NCBI RefSeq assembly: GCF_900168265.1
Contig: NZ_FVZF01000004.1
Location: 1 to 64,000 of the forward strand
Length of the DNA: 64,000 nucleotides
DNA from: Salegentibacter salarius
GTDB lineage: Bacteria; Bacteroidota; Bacteroidia; Flavobacteriales; Flavobacteriaceae
Reading direction: 5' to 3'
Positions 17,129 through 26,952 of the stretch are shown in pieces. The notes under the pieces were generated by a model, which ran no database searches, was not told where the DNA came from, and worked only from the letters and a program-made list of their open reading frames with translations. Both the position numbers and the translations under genes were made by a program. Numbering within the stretch: position 1 is the stretch's first letter; every line of letters starts with the position of its first letter.

Positions 17129-18172
17129 TTAAGCAGATTTATTCGCTAATTGTCCACAAGCAGCATCGATGTCTTTCCCGCGAGAACGTCTTACGGTTAC
17201 CGTAATCCCATTACGCTCTAAAATTTGCTGATACATATCTGTAGCTTTAGAGGAAGCTTGCTGAAAGTTCCCATCGTCTATCGGGTTGTATTCAATCAAA
17301 TTCACTTTACAAGGAACATAATTACAAAAACGCACCAGAGCTTCAGCATCTTTACGGGTATCGTTAATATCTTTCCAAACAATATACTCGTAAGTAATTC
17401 GGCTTTTGGTTTTTGAATACCAATATTCCAAAGCTTCCCGAAGATCGGCTAATGGAAAAGTTTCATTAAAAGGCATTATTTGCGTTCGCACCTCGTCTAT
17501 TGCGGAATGAAGGGAAACCGCAAGTTTGATTTTAGCTTCATCATCGGCCAGTTTCTTGATCATTTTTGGCACTCCTGAGGTTGAAATGGTAATTCGTTTT
17601 GGAGACATTCCCAAACCTTCGGGAGAAGTGATCTTTTCTACCGCTTTCATTACGTTATTATAGTTCATAAGCGGTTCACCCATTCCCATAAAAACGATGT
17701 TGCTCAGCGGCCTGTCGAAATATAAACGGCTTTCATTATCTATGGCAACTACCTGATCGTAAATTTCATCTGGATTCAGGTTTCGCATTCTTTTTAGGCG
17801 AGCAGTTGCGCAAAACTGGCAATCTAAACTACAACCAACCTGCGAAGAAACACAAGCCGTAGTCCTGGTAGCCGTAGGAATTAAAACCGATTCTACCGTT
17901 AGCTGATCGTGAAGCTTCACGGCATTTTTAATGGTACCGTCGCTACTGCGTTGCATCCGGTCTACCCGAATATGGTTTATCACAAAATTCTCGTCCAGCA
18001 TTTCCCGGGTAGCTTTAGAAATATTGGTCATCGCCTCAAAACTGTGCGCGCCTTTGTTCCAAAGCCATTCGTAAACCTGACTTCCGCGGAAAGATTTATC
18101 GCCATTGGCTACAAAAAATTCCTGCAGTTGTACTTTGGTAAGTGCCCGTATGTCTTTCTTCTTATTTTTCAC
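17129..18172 (-). CDS. rlmN: 23S rRNA (adenine(2503)-C(2))-methyltransferase
   Basis: RlmN is a radical SAM enzyme that methylates C2 of A2503 in 23S rRNA and A37 of some tRNAs. The 347-residue protein has CSLDCQFC, iron-sulfur ligands C114, C118 and C121, followed by ATARLKRMRNL. The region FMGMGEPLMNYNNV binds SAM. The methyl-carrying cysteine is in DAACGQL near the C-terminus. The length is normal for the family. An ATG start at 18172 gives the standard N-terminus (DIRALTKVQLQEFF). Confidence 0.96.
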   Translation of the reverse strand: MKNKKKDIRALTKVQLQEFFVANGDKSFRGSQVYEWLWNKGAHSFEAMTNISKATREMLDENFVINHIRVDRMQRSSDGTIKNAVKLHDQLTVESVLIPTATRTTACVSSQVGCSLDCQFCATARLKRMRNLNPDEIYDQVVAIDNESRLYFDRPLSNIVFMGMGEPLMNYNNVMKAVEKITSPEGLGMSPKRITISTSGVPKMIKKLADDEAKIKLAVSLHSAIDEVRTQIMPFNETFPLADLREALEYWYSKTKSRITYEYIVWKDINDTRKDAEALVRFCNYVPCKVNLIEYNPIDDGNFQQASSKATDMYQQILERNGITVTVRRSRGKDIDAACGQLANKSA

Positions 18173-18331
18173 GCTGCAAAAGTATGAAGAATTAAAGGAT
18201 TTTTAAGTTAAGCTGAAGCTAAGTGTTTTAGATTCTGAGGATAAGAAAAATTTATTACTGAAAAACTTCCAAATCTTTCGGATTTTCAGAAACTTTGAAG
18301 GAATAACATCTTTCTTTCTTAAAATAAAAGA

Positions 18332-18365
18332 GCCACGAATTCATCTATTTTAGTGAATTCGTGGC
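18332..18365 (-). terminator. Intrinsic terminator after queA
   Basis: GCCACGAATTCA and TGAATTCGTGGC form a perfect 12-pair stem; read on the minus strand it is followed by TCTTTTATTTT. It lies 24 bases past the queA stop. Confidence 0.85.
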
Positions 18366-18388
18366 CTAAGATTATATCAAATTAAAAA

Positions 18389-19438
18389 CTAGATAATCAA
18401 CATCGCATCTCCATAAGTATAGAAACGATATTTTTCTTTTACCGCTTCCTCATAAGCACGCTTCATAAAATCGTGACCTGCGAAGGCCGAGATCATCATA
18501 AGCAGTGTAGATTTTGGAGTATGGAAATTAGTGATCATACAGTTCGCAATACTAAAATCGTAAGGAGGAAAGATGAATTTATTGGTCCAGCCACTAAACT
18601 CATTCAAAGTATGGTTTGAAGAAACTGCGCTTTCCATAACACGCATTACGGTGGTACCTACCGCACAAACTCTCCTGTTTTCACGTTTCGCTTTATTAAT
18701 AGTTTCAGTTGCTTTCCTTTCAATAAAAGCTTCCTCGCTATCCATTTTATGTTTGCTAAGATCTTCTACCTCAACCGGGCTAAAAGTTCCTAAACCAACG
18801 TGTAAGGTAACTTCAGCAAAATCTACTCCTTTAATTTCCAAACGCTTTAAAAGATGCTTAGAAAAGTGTAGTCCCGCAGTTGGTGCAGCTACAGCTCCCT
18901 CTTCTTTAGCGTAAATGGTTTGGTAACGCTCCTGGTCTTCAGGTTGCACGTCACGTTTGATGTATTTTGGAAGTGGAGTCTCCCCCAGTTCCTTTAATTT
19001 CTTTCTGAAATCTTCATAAGAACCATCGTAAAGAAAACGAAGTGTTCTTCCGCGGGAAGTAGTGTTATCTATAACTTCCGCCACTAAACTTTCGTCATCA
19101 CCAAAGTAAAGTTTATTCCCGATTCTAATTTTTCTTGCAGGATCTACAAGTACATCCCAAAGTTTGGTTTCAGGATTTAATTCTCTTAATAGGAATACTT
19201 CAATCCTCGCACCGGTTTTCTCTTTATTTCCATATAAACGTGCCGGAAAAACTTTGGTGTTGTTCAATACCATAACATCTTCTGGCTCGAAATAATCTAG
19301 AATATCTTTAAATTGTTTGTGCTCAATTGTTTGTTCTTTTCGGTTAAGAACCATAAGCCTTGCTTCATCCCTGTTCTCAGAAGGATACTCGGCCAAAAGT
19401 TCATCCGGAAGTTCAAAATTGAAGTGTGAAAGTTTCAT
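18389..19438 (-). CDS. queA: tRNA preQ1(34) S-adenosylmethionine ribosyltransferase-isomerase
   Basis: QueA transfers and isomerises the ribosyl of SAM onto preQ1 at tRNA position 34 to give epoxyqueuosine. The protein begins [19 protein letters not shown]. It has [40 protein letters not shown] (the strongly conserved [12 protein letters not shown] block) and the C-terminal [17 protein letters not shown]. The ATG at 19438 is preferred to the one two codons earlier because family members start MKLS. It is monocistronic with a terminator downstream. SAM demand links it loosely to the methionine genes of the window. Confidence 0.96.
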   Translation of the reverse strand: MKLSHFNFELPDELLAEYPSENRDEARLMVLNRKEQTIEHKQFKDILDYFEPEDVMVLNNTKVFPARLYGNKEKTGARIEVFLLRELNPETKLWDVLVDPARKIRIGNKLYFGDDESLVAEVIDNTTSRGRTLRFLYDGSYEDFRKKLKELGETPLPKYIKRDVQPEDQERYQTIYAKEEGAVAAPTAGLHFSKHLLKRLEIKGVDFAEVTLHVGLGTFSPVEVEDLSKHKMDSEEAFIERKATETINKAKRENRRVCAVGTTVMRVMESAVSSNHTLNEFSGWTNKFIFPPYDFSIANCMITNFHTPKSTLLMMISAFAGHDFMKRAYEEAVKEKYRFYTYGDAMLII

Positions 19439-19525
19439 TCCCATAATTGAATTTTTAGAAGCGGCAAATATACAATCTCAAGATAGGGGTTGTCAAGTAT
19501 TTAACGGTTTATTTAAAAAATGCTT

Positions 19526-20755
19526 TTAAATTGAGGTTTTTTCAACCTCGAAATCGAGTTTTTGAAAATCTTCCCAAAAGCCGGGATAAGATTTTGAAAC
19601 TACTTCGGCATTTTCAATTTCAAATGGAACTTTTAGCCCTAAAGGAGCAAAAGCCATCGCCATACGATGATCGTTGTAAGTAGCTACCGAAACATTCTTT
19701 GAAAAATCTTTTTGTGGAAAAAGTTCCAGGCTATCCTGAGTAACCTCAACTCTACTACCAAATTTTTCAATTTCGGTTTTTAGAGCTACCAGCCTATCGG
19801 TTTCCTTGATTTTCAAGGTATGCAAACCGGTTAAATAACAAGATACATTTAAAGCTAAACAGGTTACCGCTATGGTTTGCGCGATATCGGGAGAGTTTTG
19901 AAGGTTTTCTTTTATATTTCTTGGTTTACTGCCGGGACGCTTTTCTAAAATAATATAATCGTCTTCAAATTTCGTAGTAACTCCAAATTGCTTATAGATT
20001 TCAGCAAGACAGGAATCCCCCTGTAAACTGGATTTCCTATACGTGCTCAATTTAAGTTCAGCAGATTCACTAATTGCAGCCAAACTATAATAATACGAAG
20101 CAGAACTCCAGTCTGATTCTACTGCCAAAGTTTGATCTTCTAATTGCTGTACCGGTTCAATTTTAATCGTATTCCCTTCAAAAGTTCCGGTTATACCGGC
20201 TCTTTGCAGGATCTCTAAGGTCATCTTAATATAAGGGGTAGAAGTAATCTTACCTTCTAAATTAATTTCGAGTCCGCTGGGTAAGGAAGGCGCAATAAGC
20301 ATCAGGGCTGAAATGTACTGGCTGCTAATATTGGCTTCCAGGCTTACCGTTTTAGCTTCTAATTTCTTCCCTTTAATTCTAATTGGCGGATAACCTTCGT
20401 TCTTTTCGTAAGAAATATCGGCTCCCATTTTTTTAAGCGCATCTACCAGTAATTTAACCGGCCGCTCCGTCATTCTTTTACTTCCGGTTAAAACCACTTC
20501 CCTGCCTTCTATAGTAGAAAAATAAGCGGTTAAAAAGCGCATTGCGGTACCAGCGTGATGAATATCTATTAATTCATCTTCACTCTCCAGGGCCTTTTGC
20601 AAATAATGTGTATCATCACTATTAGAAAGGTTGCTGATCTTTAAACTAGGATATAAAGCCTGAAGAATCAACAAACGGTTCGATTCGCTTTTAGATCCGG
20701 TAATTTTAATATTTCCGGAGAGATGCTTGTTGGTATTTGAGATCTTTAAATTCAT
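19526..20755 (-). CDS. aroA: 3-phosphoshikimate 1-carboxyvinyltransferase (EPSP synthase)
   Basis: AroA joins phosphoenolpyruvate to shikimate-3-phosphate in the shikimate pathway. The 409-residue protein has TGSKSESNRLLILQAL near residue 20, HAGTAMRFLTAYF near 67, ERPVKLLVDALKKMGA, NISSQYISALMLIAP, DWSSASYYYSLAAI, and the C-terminal KETDRLVALKTEIEKFG and YNDHRMAMAFAPLGL. It is somewhat short (usual 420-440) but complete. It is the last gene of a minus-strand run starting with the DUF3857 genes. Its product feeds the aromatic operon at 26953-30876, about 6 kb away. Confidence 0.95.
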   Translation of the reverse strand: MNLKISNTNKHLSGNIKITGSKSESNRLLILQALYPSLKISNLSNSDDTHYLQKALESEDELIDIHHAGTAMRFLTAYFSTIEGREVVLTGSKRMTERPVKLLVDALKKMGADISYEKNEGYPPIRIKGKKLEAKTVSLEANISSQYISALMLIAPSLPSGLEINLEGKITSTPYIKMTLEILQRAGITGTFEGNTIKIEPVQQLEDQTLAVESDWSSASYYYSLAAISESAELKLSTYRKSSLQGDSCLAEIYKQFGVTTKFEDDYIILEKRPGSKPRNIKENLQNSPDIAQTIAVTCLALNVSCYLTGLHTLKIKETDRLVALKTEIEKFGSRVEVTQDSLELFPQKDFSKNVSVATYNDHRMAMAFAPLGLKVPFEIENAEVVSKSYPGFWEDFQKLDFEVEKTSI

Positions 20756-20767
20756 TATCTGCCTTTA

Positions 20768-21031
20768 TTAATTTTCAGCATCTTTCTTATTTTTTCCTCT
20801 AAATTGTCCGAACGAGATTATAAAACCATAAGCAAAGGCAGCAAGGAACTGGCCTATAAGAAAGCGAAATAACTTACCATCTTCTGTACGTTCGGTAAAA
20901 TAGGCTTCAAAATGAAATCCGCCGTATTCAAACAGCATACTTACAATGTCATAAACAATAAGGAAGCCTAACCCCAGTAATAAAACCGATTTCCAGAAGG
21001 CTTTTTTCGAAATCATTTCTTTGAACTTCAT
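20768..21031 (-). CDS. Conserved small membrane protein, unknown function
   Basis: This 87-residue protein has two predicted membrane helices: FWKSVLLLGLGFLIVYDIVSMLF and FLIGQFLAAFAYGFIISFGQF. A short loop with FEYGGFHFEAYFTERTEDG lies between them and the tail is charged. Its start overlaps the stop of the MazG-like gene by one base and it ends 13 bases before aroA, so it is in the same operon. I do not recognise a characterised family. Confidence 0.7.
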   Translation of the reverse strand: MKFKEMISKKAFWKSVLLLGLGFLIVYDIVSMLFEYGGFHFEAYFTERTEDGKLFRFLIGQFLAAFAYGFIISFGQFRGKNKKDAEN

Positions 21032-21357
21032 TATTTTAACTTTTGGTTATTATGATGCCTGTCGTGATCTCTTTTTGTTTTTATATCCAGTTTTTTATCA
21101 AAAGCTTCCTGAAGATTAACTCCCGTTTGATTGGCAAGGCAAAGCACTACAAACATCACGTCTGCAAGCTCTTCTCCCAAATCTTTTTCTTTATCTGATT
21201 CTTTTTCACTTTGCTCCCCATAACGGCGCGCAATAATTCGGGCAACTTCGCCTACTTCTTCGGTAAGTTGCGCCATATTGGTAAGCTCGTTGAAGTACCG
21301 AACTCCGTGTTCATTTATCCAGTCGTCTACAGCTTTTTGAGCGTTTTCTATGTTCAT
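21031..21357 (-). CDS. MazG-like nucleotide pyrophosphohydrolase
   Basis: This 108-residue protein is of the MazG/dUTPase-like all-alpha NTP pyrophosphohydrolase group. The metal-binding motif is visible as LTEEVGEVARIIARRYGEQ (EExxE) and EELADVMFVVLCLANQTGVNLQEAFDKKLD (ExxD). Such enzymes hydrolyse non-canonical or excess NTPs to NMP and PPi. The protein has one MazG domain and no extra regions. It is coupled to the small membrane gene by a one-base overlap and lies 6 bases downstream of the DUF3857 gene. Confidence 0.88.
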   Translation of the reverse strand: MNIENAQKAVDDWINEHGVRYFNELTNMAQLTEEVGEVARIIARRYGEQSEKESDKEKDLGEELADVMFVVLCLANQTGVNLQEAFDKKLDIKTKRDHDRHHNNQKLK

Positions 21358-21363
21358 TTGTTC

Positions 21364-23376
21364 CTAAGATTTTGACAAAACTATGGCTTCTGAATGTTTA
21401 TTTACCATTTCCCCATAGAAATTTTTAAGCCCTTCATAGTCCAGGGAAGTGTAAACCATATTATTCATATCTAAAGAAGATTCTATCCTTAGAAATCGTC
21501 CATTTAAACTCACTACAAATTTAAAAACTCCTTCTCCATTTTTAAGATTCACTATAGCACTTTCAGGCAAAGATTCTACTTCATAACCCTCTGGAATTAG
21601 AAGGTTTATTGTTTTACTATCGCTAGATGGAAAGTCAAAAAATATTGGGTAACTACGCTCTTCACCTTTAAAAGGATTTTCGTTAAGCCCGGCGAAAACC
21701 ATAGGTTTAAAATAGATTTTTTCATTTATAACCTCCATCGCATCCCTGAGCTCAAAATTATAGCTTTGTTTTATGTTTTCTCCAATGGCTTTTTCGTTGG
21801 AAATAGCCACATCAGAAATAACTATATTTCCTTTATTTTTTTCTAAAACCTGAACGTAATCCTCATTGGCCAACCCTACATAATTATCCCTAAATTTTTT
21901 AGCGTGCAACCCGTTGATATTTCTTACCGATTTTCCTTTTAAAACCATTTCCTCATCAAACTGCATATTCAACATCGTGGTATTTTGAGATTTCACGGTA
22001 GGCATTAAATTCACCCAATCTGAGGAGCCATCTTCTCTTATAATCCTGCCCTGCCAGTTCATAGCTCTCTCCGGAAGTTCACCTATCGCCACGTTTTTAT
22101 CAGTTGCATCCATTAAAATTATCTCGCCCTGGTCTTCAATAGCGGCCACTACGTAATTAAAACCATTTCGGGTTGGATAAATTGGAATCCCGTGTGCTTT
22201 AGTGCTCACCAGTACAGGATTGGCATCAAAACCGGCATATCGCAACATGCTTACAAGTAATAGGTTTATATCACCTGTATTTCCTTTTCCATATTTATAA
22301 GCAGTTTTTATCCCATTTTCGGCCTGAAATCCTATAAAATCATTCCAGGTAGTTTTATTCTTTACATACGTAAAAATTTTCGCTAGTTTTCCCGGGCGGT
22401 CTTTGGTTTCAGCAAGTAGTTGATCCAGATCTGTATCAAAAAAATTGGTTCTATTTACTTCTTGTTTTAGACCTGCATCATTATAAATACTTTTTGCCAC
22501 ACCTTCCCAGGTACGGGAATAATTTTCTATTGGAGAATCTGGGAATTTGGTGTACTGCAATTCCCAACGCAAATAGGCCGCGTAATTTTGCAGGTAATCT
22601 ACATAAATTTCCTTTTTTAAAGGTGGAATATTATCTCTCTTAAAACCGTAAACATCTAGCATATAATCTATACTCTCCTGGCTATAATCTGTCTTGACTA
22701 TTCGCTGGCCACTTCTTGTTTTCTGGGTATAATTATAAGTGAAACTTTCTCTTTTTTTATCAATTGGGAAAACTATAGGTGACTTAGGATTATAATGCAT
22801 TCTGAAACCAAAAAATTCAGGAATTTTAACCTGGGCTTCCAGCCTATTTACCGGGATTTCAAACTGTAATGGCACATCGTCTATAGAGGTAACAAATGGC
22901 GATCTAATAGTATAGGTATATTCTATAACACTACCCTCGCTTACCGCCGGCATAGTGAACTTGGTTTTTAAGGAATACTTACTGGCTTCCTCTTTAAAAA
23001 TGCCATTTTTTCTAAGCTTTTCGTCAACTAGCTTTCCATCAACCATATTATAGGTATACCCCTTAATACTACCAATATCTTCAGTTTCTGTTCCGTTTTG
23101 ATATGCGCTTATGGTTTTAGTGGCCCAGTCAAAACCTTCCTTATTATATATTTTTATGCGTTCGTGAACTTCGGTAATTAGCCTTAAACCCGAATTTCTT
23201 TGAATATCGTAATAAACCCGGTGTTCTCTGAATAATATTGCCGCATTGGCTTCTTTAAACTCGGGATGCTCTTTTTCAAGCACTTCTTCCTCGGAAACTT
23301 TCCCGAATTTGTAATCCTGTGCCTGAAGCAAACACACTGAAAATAAACTGATGATAAAAAAATAAAAATGTTTCAT
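21364..23376 (-). CDS. DUF3857 / transglutaminase-like secreted protein 1
   Basis: This 670-residue exported protein has a signal peptide (FYFFIISLFSVCLLQAQD), an N-terminal DUF3857 domain (ITEVHERIKIYNKEGFDWATKTI, VEYTYTIRSPFV) and a transglutaminase-like core. The core has KYGKGNTGDINLLLVSMLRYAGFDANPVLVSTKAHG, but the catalytic cysteine expected in the GDCK position is replaced (TGDINLL), so it is probably not a thiol enzyme. The C-terminus resembles DUF3858. It is adjacent to the second DUF3857 gene with an 8-base gap, a pairing common in Flavobacteria. The cellular role is unknown. Confidence 0.85.
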   Translation of the reverse strand: MKHFYFFIISLFSVCLLQAQDYKFGKVSEEEVLEKEHPEFKEANAAILFREHRVYYDIQRNSGLRLITEVHERIKIYNKEGFDWATKTISAYQNGTETEDIGSIKGYTYNMVDGKLVDEKLRKNGIFKEEASKYSLKTKFTMPAVSEGSVIEYTYTIRSPFVTSIDDVPLQFEIPVNRLEAQVKIPEFFGFRMHYNPKSPIVFPIDKKRESFTYNYTQKTRSGQRIVKTDYSQESIDYMLDVYGFKRDNIPPLKKEIYVDYLQNYAAYLRWELQYTKFPDSPIENYSRTWEGVAKSIYNDAGLKQEVNRTNFFDTDLDQLLAETKDRPGKLAKIFTYVKNKTTWNDFIGFQAENGIKTAYKYGKGNTGDINLLLVSMLRYAGFDANPVLVSTKAHGIPIYPTRNGFNYVVAAIEDQGEIILMDATDKNVAIGELPERAMNWQGRIIREDGSSDWVNLMPTVKSQNTTMLNMQFDEEMVLKGKSVRNINGLHAKKFRDNYVGLANEDYVQVLEKNKGNIVISDVAISNEKAIGENIKQSYNFELRDAMEVINEKIYFKPMVFAGLNENPFKGEERSYPIFFDFPSSDSKTINLLIPEGYEVESLPESAIVNLKNGEGVFKFVVSLNGRFLRIESSLDMNNMVYTSLDYEGLKNFYGEMVNKHSEAIVLSKS

Positions 23377-23383
23377 AATAAGA

Positions 23384-25291
23384 TTAATTACTGACTAATA
23401 CTGCTTTTTGATTGGTATAAGATTTTATTTGATTCATAAACTCGCGATAAGCGATATAGGCTGAATTTTCCCAGTTTCCTTCGTTTAAAACCAAAAGTCG
23501 TTCTACTTTAAGCTCGGTTTCGTCGATACCGGCAATACTGGTTTTAAGGATTAATTTCCCAAACTCATTTTCGATAGTCACCGGTTCAGGGATAGATTCA
23601 ATTTTATAACCTGCCGGTAATTTAAATTGGAAATAATCTTTATAAGTTTCTCCTCTTTCAATCACTAACGGAAGTTTTCTGGACTCATTTCTTGGTAAAC
23701 TGAAGGTTTTTGCCTGTAGAAAATTAACGGGTAACAACAATCGATTCCCCGCCTTTGAAGCTAACTTGGTTCCTTTCACCTCTAATTTTTCAGTAAAGAC
23801 AATGGAATCCCTGTTATTTTCAAAAGCAATTTTGCTAAATTCCAGTTCTTTTAAATGCCCCCAATTTTCCCGGTAGTATATTTTCTGGTGATCCTTTTTT
23901 TGATTCTTAATTCCATATATATTACCATATGGAATACCGGAATTCTTACGAGTGATCCTGGCTGAAAAGCCTCCCGACTCATCTAACTGAATTTCAACAT
24001 TACTTTCCCTAAGATTCAACGCGGTAGCATAATTTGGAGTACTTATTATTTCTCCCCCTTCCGGAGTGATTTTCAAGACTTTTCTATCATCGGTAAAGTC
24101 ACCTAAATAATTGAAGGGGTTGGATTGACTGGCACACTCAAGCCACACATCTTCTTCTGCCAATGGCAAATTGAGAATTACGTGGTTACCCTGCATAGAA
24201 GCAAATTCAGGATCAATATTAGTTTTATCACCACCGTAAACCACCGTGTAATAAGAAGGGATATTTTGAGATTCCAGGAGAGCTTTGGTGTAATTGGTTA
24301 AAGCTTTACAATCACCATAACCTAGCGCATCAACATCTTTGGCAAGCATTGGTTCCCAACCGCCAATTCCCAGCTGTACACTTATATAACGCGTGTTTTC
24401 CTGAACGTAATTATAAACTATTTCAGCCTTCTCCCGGTCTGATTTCGCATTTTCCGTAAGTTCATTTAGCTTTAAAATGGTTTCCTGTGGAAGTTCAGTT
24501 TTTTCCTTTAGCAAAAAGTCATATTGCCATTTTCCTAATTCCTTCCAATTAGCAGCCTTGCCCTCTACTCCAACCAATGCGAATTCATTCAGCGCAACTA
24601 ACACCTGGGGAGTATATGTCGAAAGATCCGGACTTAAAACTTCATTTTCAACTGCACTGATATTTTCTGCTTTATAATATAAACCTGAAGTTGTATTGTT
24701 CTTTTCTAGCGCTAAGTCTTCCAAATTTCTTTCCTCAAACCTAAATGGAATAGCCTTTGGATTTACAAGTTTATACGAAGATTGTTCAACGCTAAGATTA
24801 TAATTTCCCAGCGGTTTCCAGGGTTGAATAAAAATAGTAGAATTAGTTTCTACCTCACTTTCATAAGCAATGGTAATAGGATAATCTTTAATGGTATAAT
24901 TTAAATAACTAAGTCGGTTGTCACTGTAAAGCGTATTGGAACCTACCAGACTACGATCATCAAATTCACGCTCCTTAATTTTTTCTATCTCTTCCCCCAT
25001 GCTATTATAAACAATAGCTTCCTGGGATTTTATTTTGCTGTTCTCATCATAGAAATCGTAAGCCTGCACGTGTTGTTCTCCATGTTCATTGAGAACGGTC
25101 ACCACTCGCTTTGTTTTTACTCTCATCTTATCCAGAGCAAGAATTGAGATCTCTACAGATTGATTGCGTAATACGGCGTTTGCGTTGGAAAGTAAGTTAG
25201 GATCAATTGAAAAAGCAGCATAATCCTGACTAAAAATTGGGGAGGTACCTATTTGAAAAAATAAAAATAGGGCTAATAAAATCTTGCGCAT
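23384..25291 (-). CDS. DUF3857 / transglutaminase-like secreted protein 2
   Basis: This 635-residue exported protein has a signal peptide (ILLALFLFFQIGTSPIFSQD), a DUF3857 domain and a transglutaminase-like domain in which the catalytic cysteine is present: DALGYGDCKALTNYTKALLESQNIPSYYTVV, with NHVILNLPL holding the histidine. Unlike its neighbour it therefore keeps the Cys-His of the fold. It is the first gene of an operon that continues with the first DUF3857 protein, the MazG-like gene, the membrane gene and aroA. One active and one apparently inactive copy suggests a heteromeric or regulatory pair, which is inference. Confidence 0.87.
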   Translation of the reverse strand: MRKILLALFLFFQIGTSPIFSQDYAAFSIDPNLLSNANAVLRNQSVEISILALDKMRVKTKRVVTVLNEHGEQHVQAYDFYDENSKIKSQEAIVYNSMGEEIEKIKEREFDDRSLVGSNTLYSDNRLSYLNYTIKDYPITIAYESEVETNSTIFIQPWKPLGNYNLSVEQSSYKLVNPKAIPFRFEERNLEDLALEKNNTTSGLYYKAENISAVENEVLSPDLSTYTPQVLVALNEFALVGVEGKAANWKELGKWQYDFLLKEKTELPQETILKLNELTENAKSDREKAEIVYNYVQENTRYISVQLGIGGWEPMLAKDVDALGYGDCKALTNYTKALLESQNIPSYYTVVYGGDKTNIDPEFASMQGNHVILNLPLAEEDVWLECASQSNPFNYLGDFTDDRKVLKITPEGGEIISTPNYATALNLRESNVEIQLDESGGFSARITRKNSGIPYGNIYGIKNQKKDHQKIYYRENWGHLKELEFSKIAFENNRDSIVFTEKLEVKGTKLASKAGNRLLLPVNFLQAKTFSLPRNESRKLPLVIERGETYKDYFQFKLPAGYKIESIPEPVTIENEFGKLILKTSIAGIDETELKVERLLVLNEGNWENSAYIAYREFMNQIKSYTNQKAVLVSN

Positions 25292-25343
25292 TTATCTAAA
25301 GAGATGAAGTTTAGATTTGCAAGATATAAATTTTTAACTAATT

Positions 25344-25796
25344 TTAACTTTTATCTTTAGAATCCATTAAGATTGTTACCGGGCCATCATTAATCAGTTC
25401 CACTTTCATATCGGCACCAAATTTCCCGCTTCCAACTGGTTTCCCTAGAGCTTCCTCTAATTTTTCTAAAAATTTTTCATAAAGCGGAACCGCAACATCG
25501 GGTTTTGCTGCTTTTATAAAACTTGGGCGGTTTCCCTTTTTAGTAGAAGCGTGCAAAGTAAACTGACTCACCACAATAGCATCACCATCTACATCTAGTA
25601 AAGATAAATTCATGGCATCATTTTCATCATTAAAAATGCGCATTTTCACGATCTTATTACAAAGCCAGTCTATATCTTCCTGACCATCTTCGGCTTCAAT
25701 TCCCAGTAAAATTAAAAGCCCGTGCTGCATCACTGCATTAATTTCGTGATGCACTTGCACCGAAGCTTTAGAAACCCGCTGTAATACTACTCTCAT
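25344..25796 (-). CDS. dtd: D-aminoacyl-tRNA deacylase
   Basis: Dtd removes D-amino acids and glycine mischarged onto tRNA. The 150-residue protein has MRVVLQRVSKASVQV at the start, the signature VVSQFTLHASTKKGNRPSF (SQFTL motif) and the C-terminal cross-subunit motif NDGPVTILMDS (GPVT), both required in the family. The start ATG overlaps the rsgA stop by four bases, so the genes are coupled. Confidence 0.96.
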   Translation of the reverse strand: MRVVLQRVSKASVQVHHEINAVMQHGLLILLGIEAEDGQEDIDWLCNKIVKMRIFNDENDAMNLSLLDVDGDAIVVSQFTLHASTKKGNRPSFIKAAKPDVAVPLYEKFLEKLEEALGKPVGSGKFGADMKVELINDGPVTILMDSKDKS

Positions 25797-26743
25797 TTTT
25801 TTGGATAAATATCTGTTCTGTAATTATCTTCTTCCCCTTCCAAAATCTGCAAATAACTTTTATAACGGCTCCAGGCGATCTCGCCTTCTTCCAGGGCGTC
25901 TTTTACAGCACATTTTGGTTCCTCCAGGTGTAAACAATTGTGAAATTTACAATCCTGTTTTAATTCAAAGAATTCAGGAAAATAATCACCCAATTCTTCA
26001 CGTTCAATTTCTACCACTCCAAAACCTTTAATTCCCGGGGTGTCAATAATTCTTGCATCAAAACTAAGATCAAACATTTCTGCAAAAGTAGTAGTGTGTT
26101 GCCCTTGTTTATGCTGTTCAGAAATCTGGGAAGTTTTCAAGTTTAAACCGGGTTCTATGGCATTGATCAAGGTAGATTTTCCCGTACCGCTATGGCCGGC
26201 AAACATACTGGTTTTACCCAGCATCATTTCCTTAACCTTATCCACATTTTTACCGGTAGTTGCTGAAATTCCTATACATTCATAACCTGCATTTCTATAC
26301 ATGGCCGCCAGATATTTCACCTCCACCAATTCGTCTTCATTATAGCTATCAACTTTATTGAAAAGCAAAACCGCCTTTACGTGGTAAGCTTCAGCTGTAA
26401 CCAGAAACCGGTCTATAAAAGTAGTAAGCGTAGGCGGATTATTAAGTGTAACCAGTAAAAAAACCTGGTCTATATTGGACGCAATTATATGGGTTTGCTT
26501 AGAAAGATTAACCGATTTTCGAATAATATAATTTTCGCGTTTATCAATTTTCTTGATCACTCCTTGCTCTGCACCTTCCTTATCTTCAATATCAAATTCT
26601 ACGCGGTCACCCACAGCTACAGGATTGGTGCTTTTAATACCTTTAATCCTGAATTTCCCTTTAATTCGGCAATCATAAAACGTTCCCGCTTCACTTTTCA
26701 CCTGGTACCAGCTTCCGGTAGATTTATAAACGGTTCCTTTCAT
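25793..26743 (-). CDS. rsgA: Ribosome small subunit-dependent GTPase
   Basis: RsgA is a circularly permuted GTPase that checks maturation of the 30S subunit. The 316-residue protein has an N-terminal OB fold, then the permuted motif order: NKVDSYNEDE (G4) precedes GHSGTGKSTLINAI (G1) and DTPGIKGFG (G3). The C-terminal zinc site is CKFHNCLHLEEPKCAVK. Length and motif order are typical. It overlaps dtd by four bases and follows the aromatic operon by about 210 bases occupied by a repeat. Confidence 0.96.
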   Translation of the reverse strand: MKGTVYKSTGSWYQVKSEAGTFYDCRIKGKFRIKGIKSTNPVAVGDRVEFDIEDKEGAEQGVIKKIDKRENYIIRKSVNLSKQTHIIASNIDQVFLLVTLNNPPTLTTFIDRFLVTAEAYHVKAVLLFNKVDSYNEDELVEVKYLAAMYRNAGYECIGISATTGKNVDKVKEMMLGKTSMFAGHSGTGKSTLINAIEPGLNLKTSQISEQHKQGQHTTTFAEMFDLSFDARIIDTPGIKGFGVVEIEREELGDYFPEFFELKQDCKFHNCLHLEEPKCAVKDALEEGEIAWSRYKSYLQILEGEEDNYRTDIYPKK

Positions 26744-26761
26744 TCACATTATGGTTTTTTA

Positions 26762-26885
26762 AGTGGCTGTTTGAAAGATTTAATCCTCGTCAAGCTGAAC
26801 TTGTTTCAGCTTCTAACTTGATAACATATTAGATCCTGAAATAAATTCAGGATGACGCCTATAAGTTAACCTCCAAACAACCACT
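26762..26885. repeat. Nested-dyad repeat (MITE-like)
   Basis: Outer arms AGTGGCTGTTTG (26762-26773) and CCAAACAACCACT (26873-26885) enclose two inner hairpins, GCTGAACTTGTTTCAGC and CCTGAAATAAATTCAGG, the latter followed by ATGACG. A truncated relative is at 1732-1760. It has no coding capacity. Confidence 0.6.
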
Positions 26886-26952
26886 TTGCTAAAATAGCAA
26901 ATGCAACATTCACTACTTGCCTTTAAACCAAAAATCATGGAAAACAAGATTT

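Noticed and set aside
20768-21031. Holin-like function for the small membrane protein
   Set aside because: Two membrane helices and a charged tail alone do not support it, and there are no phage genes nearby.
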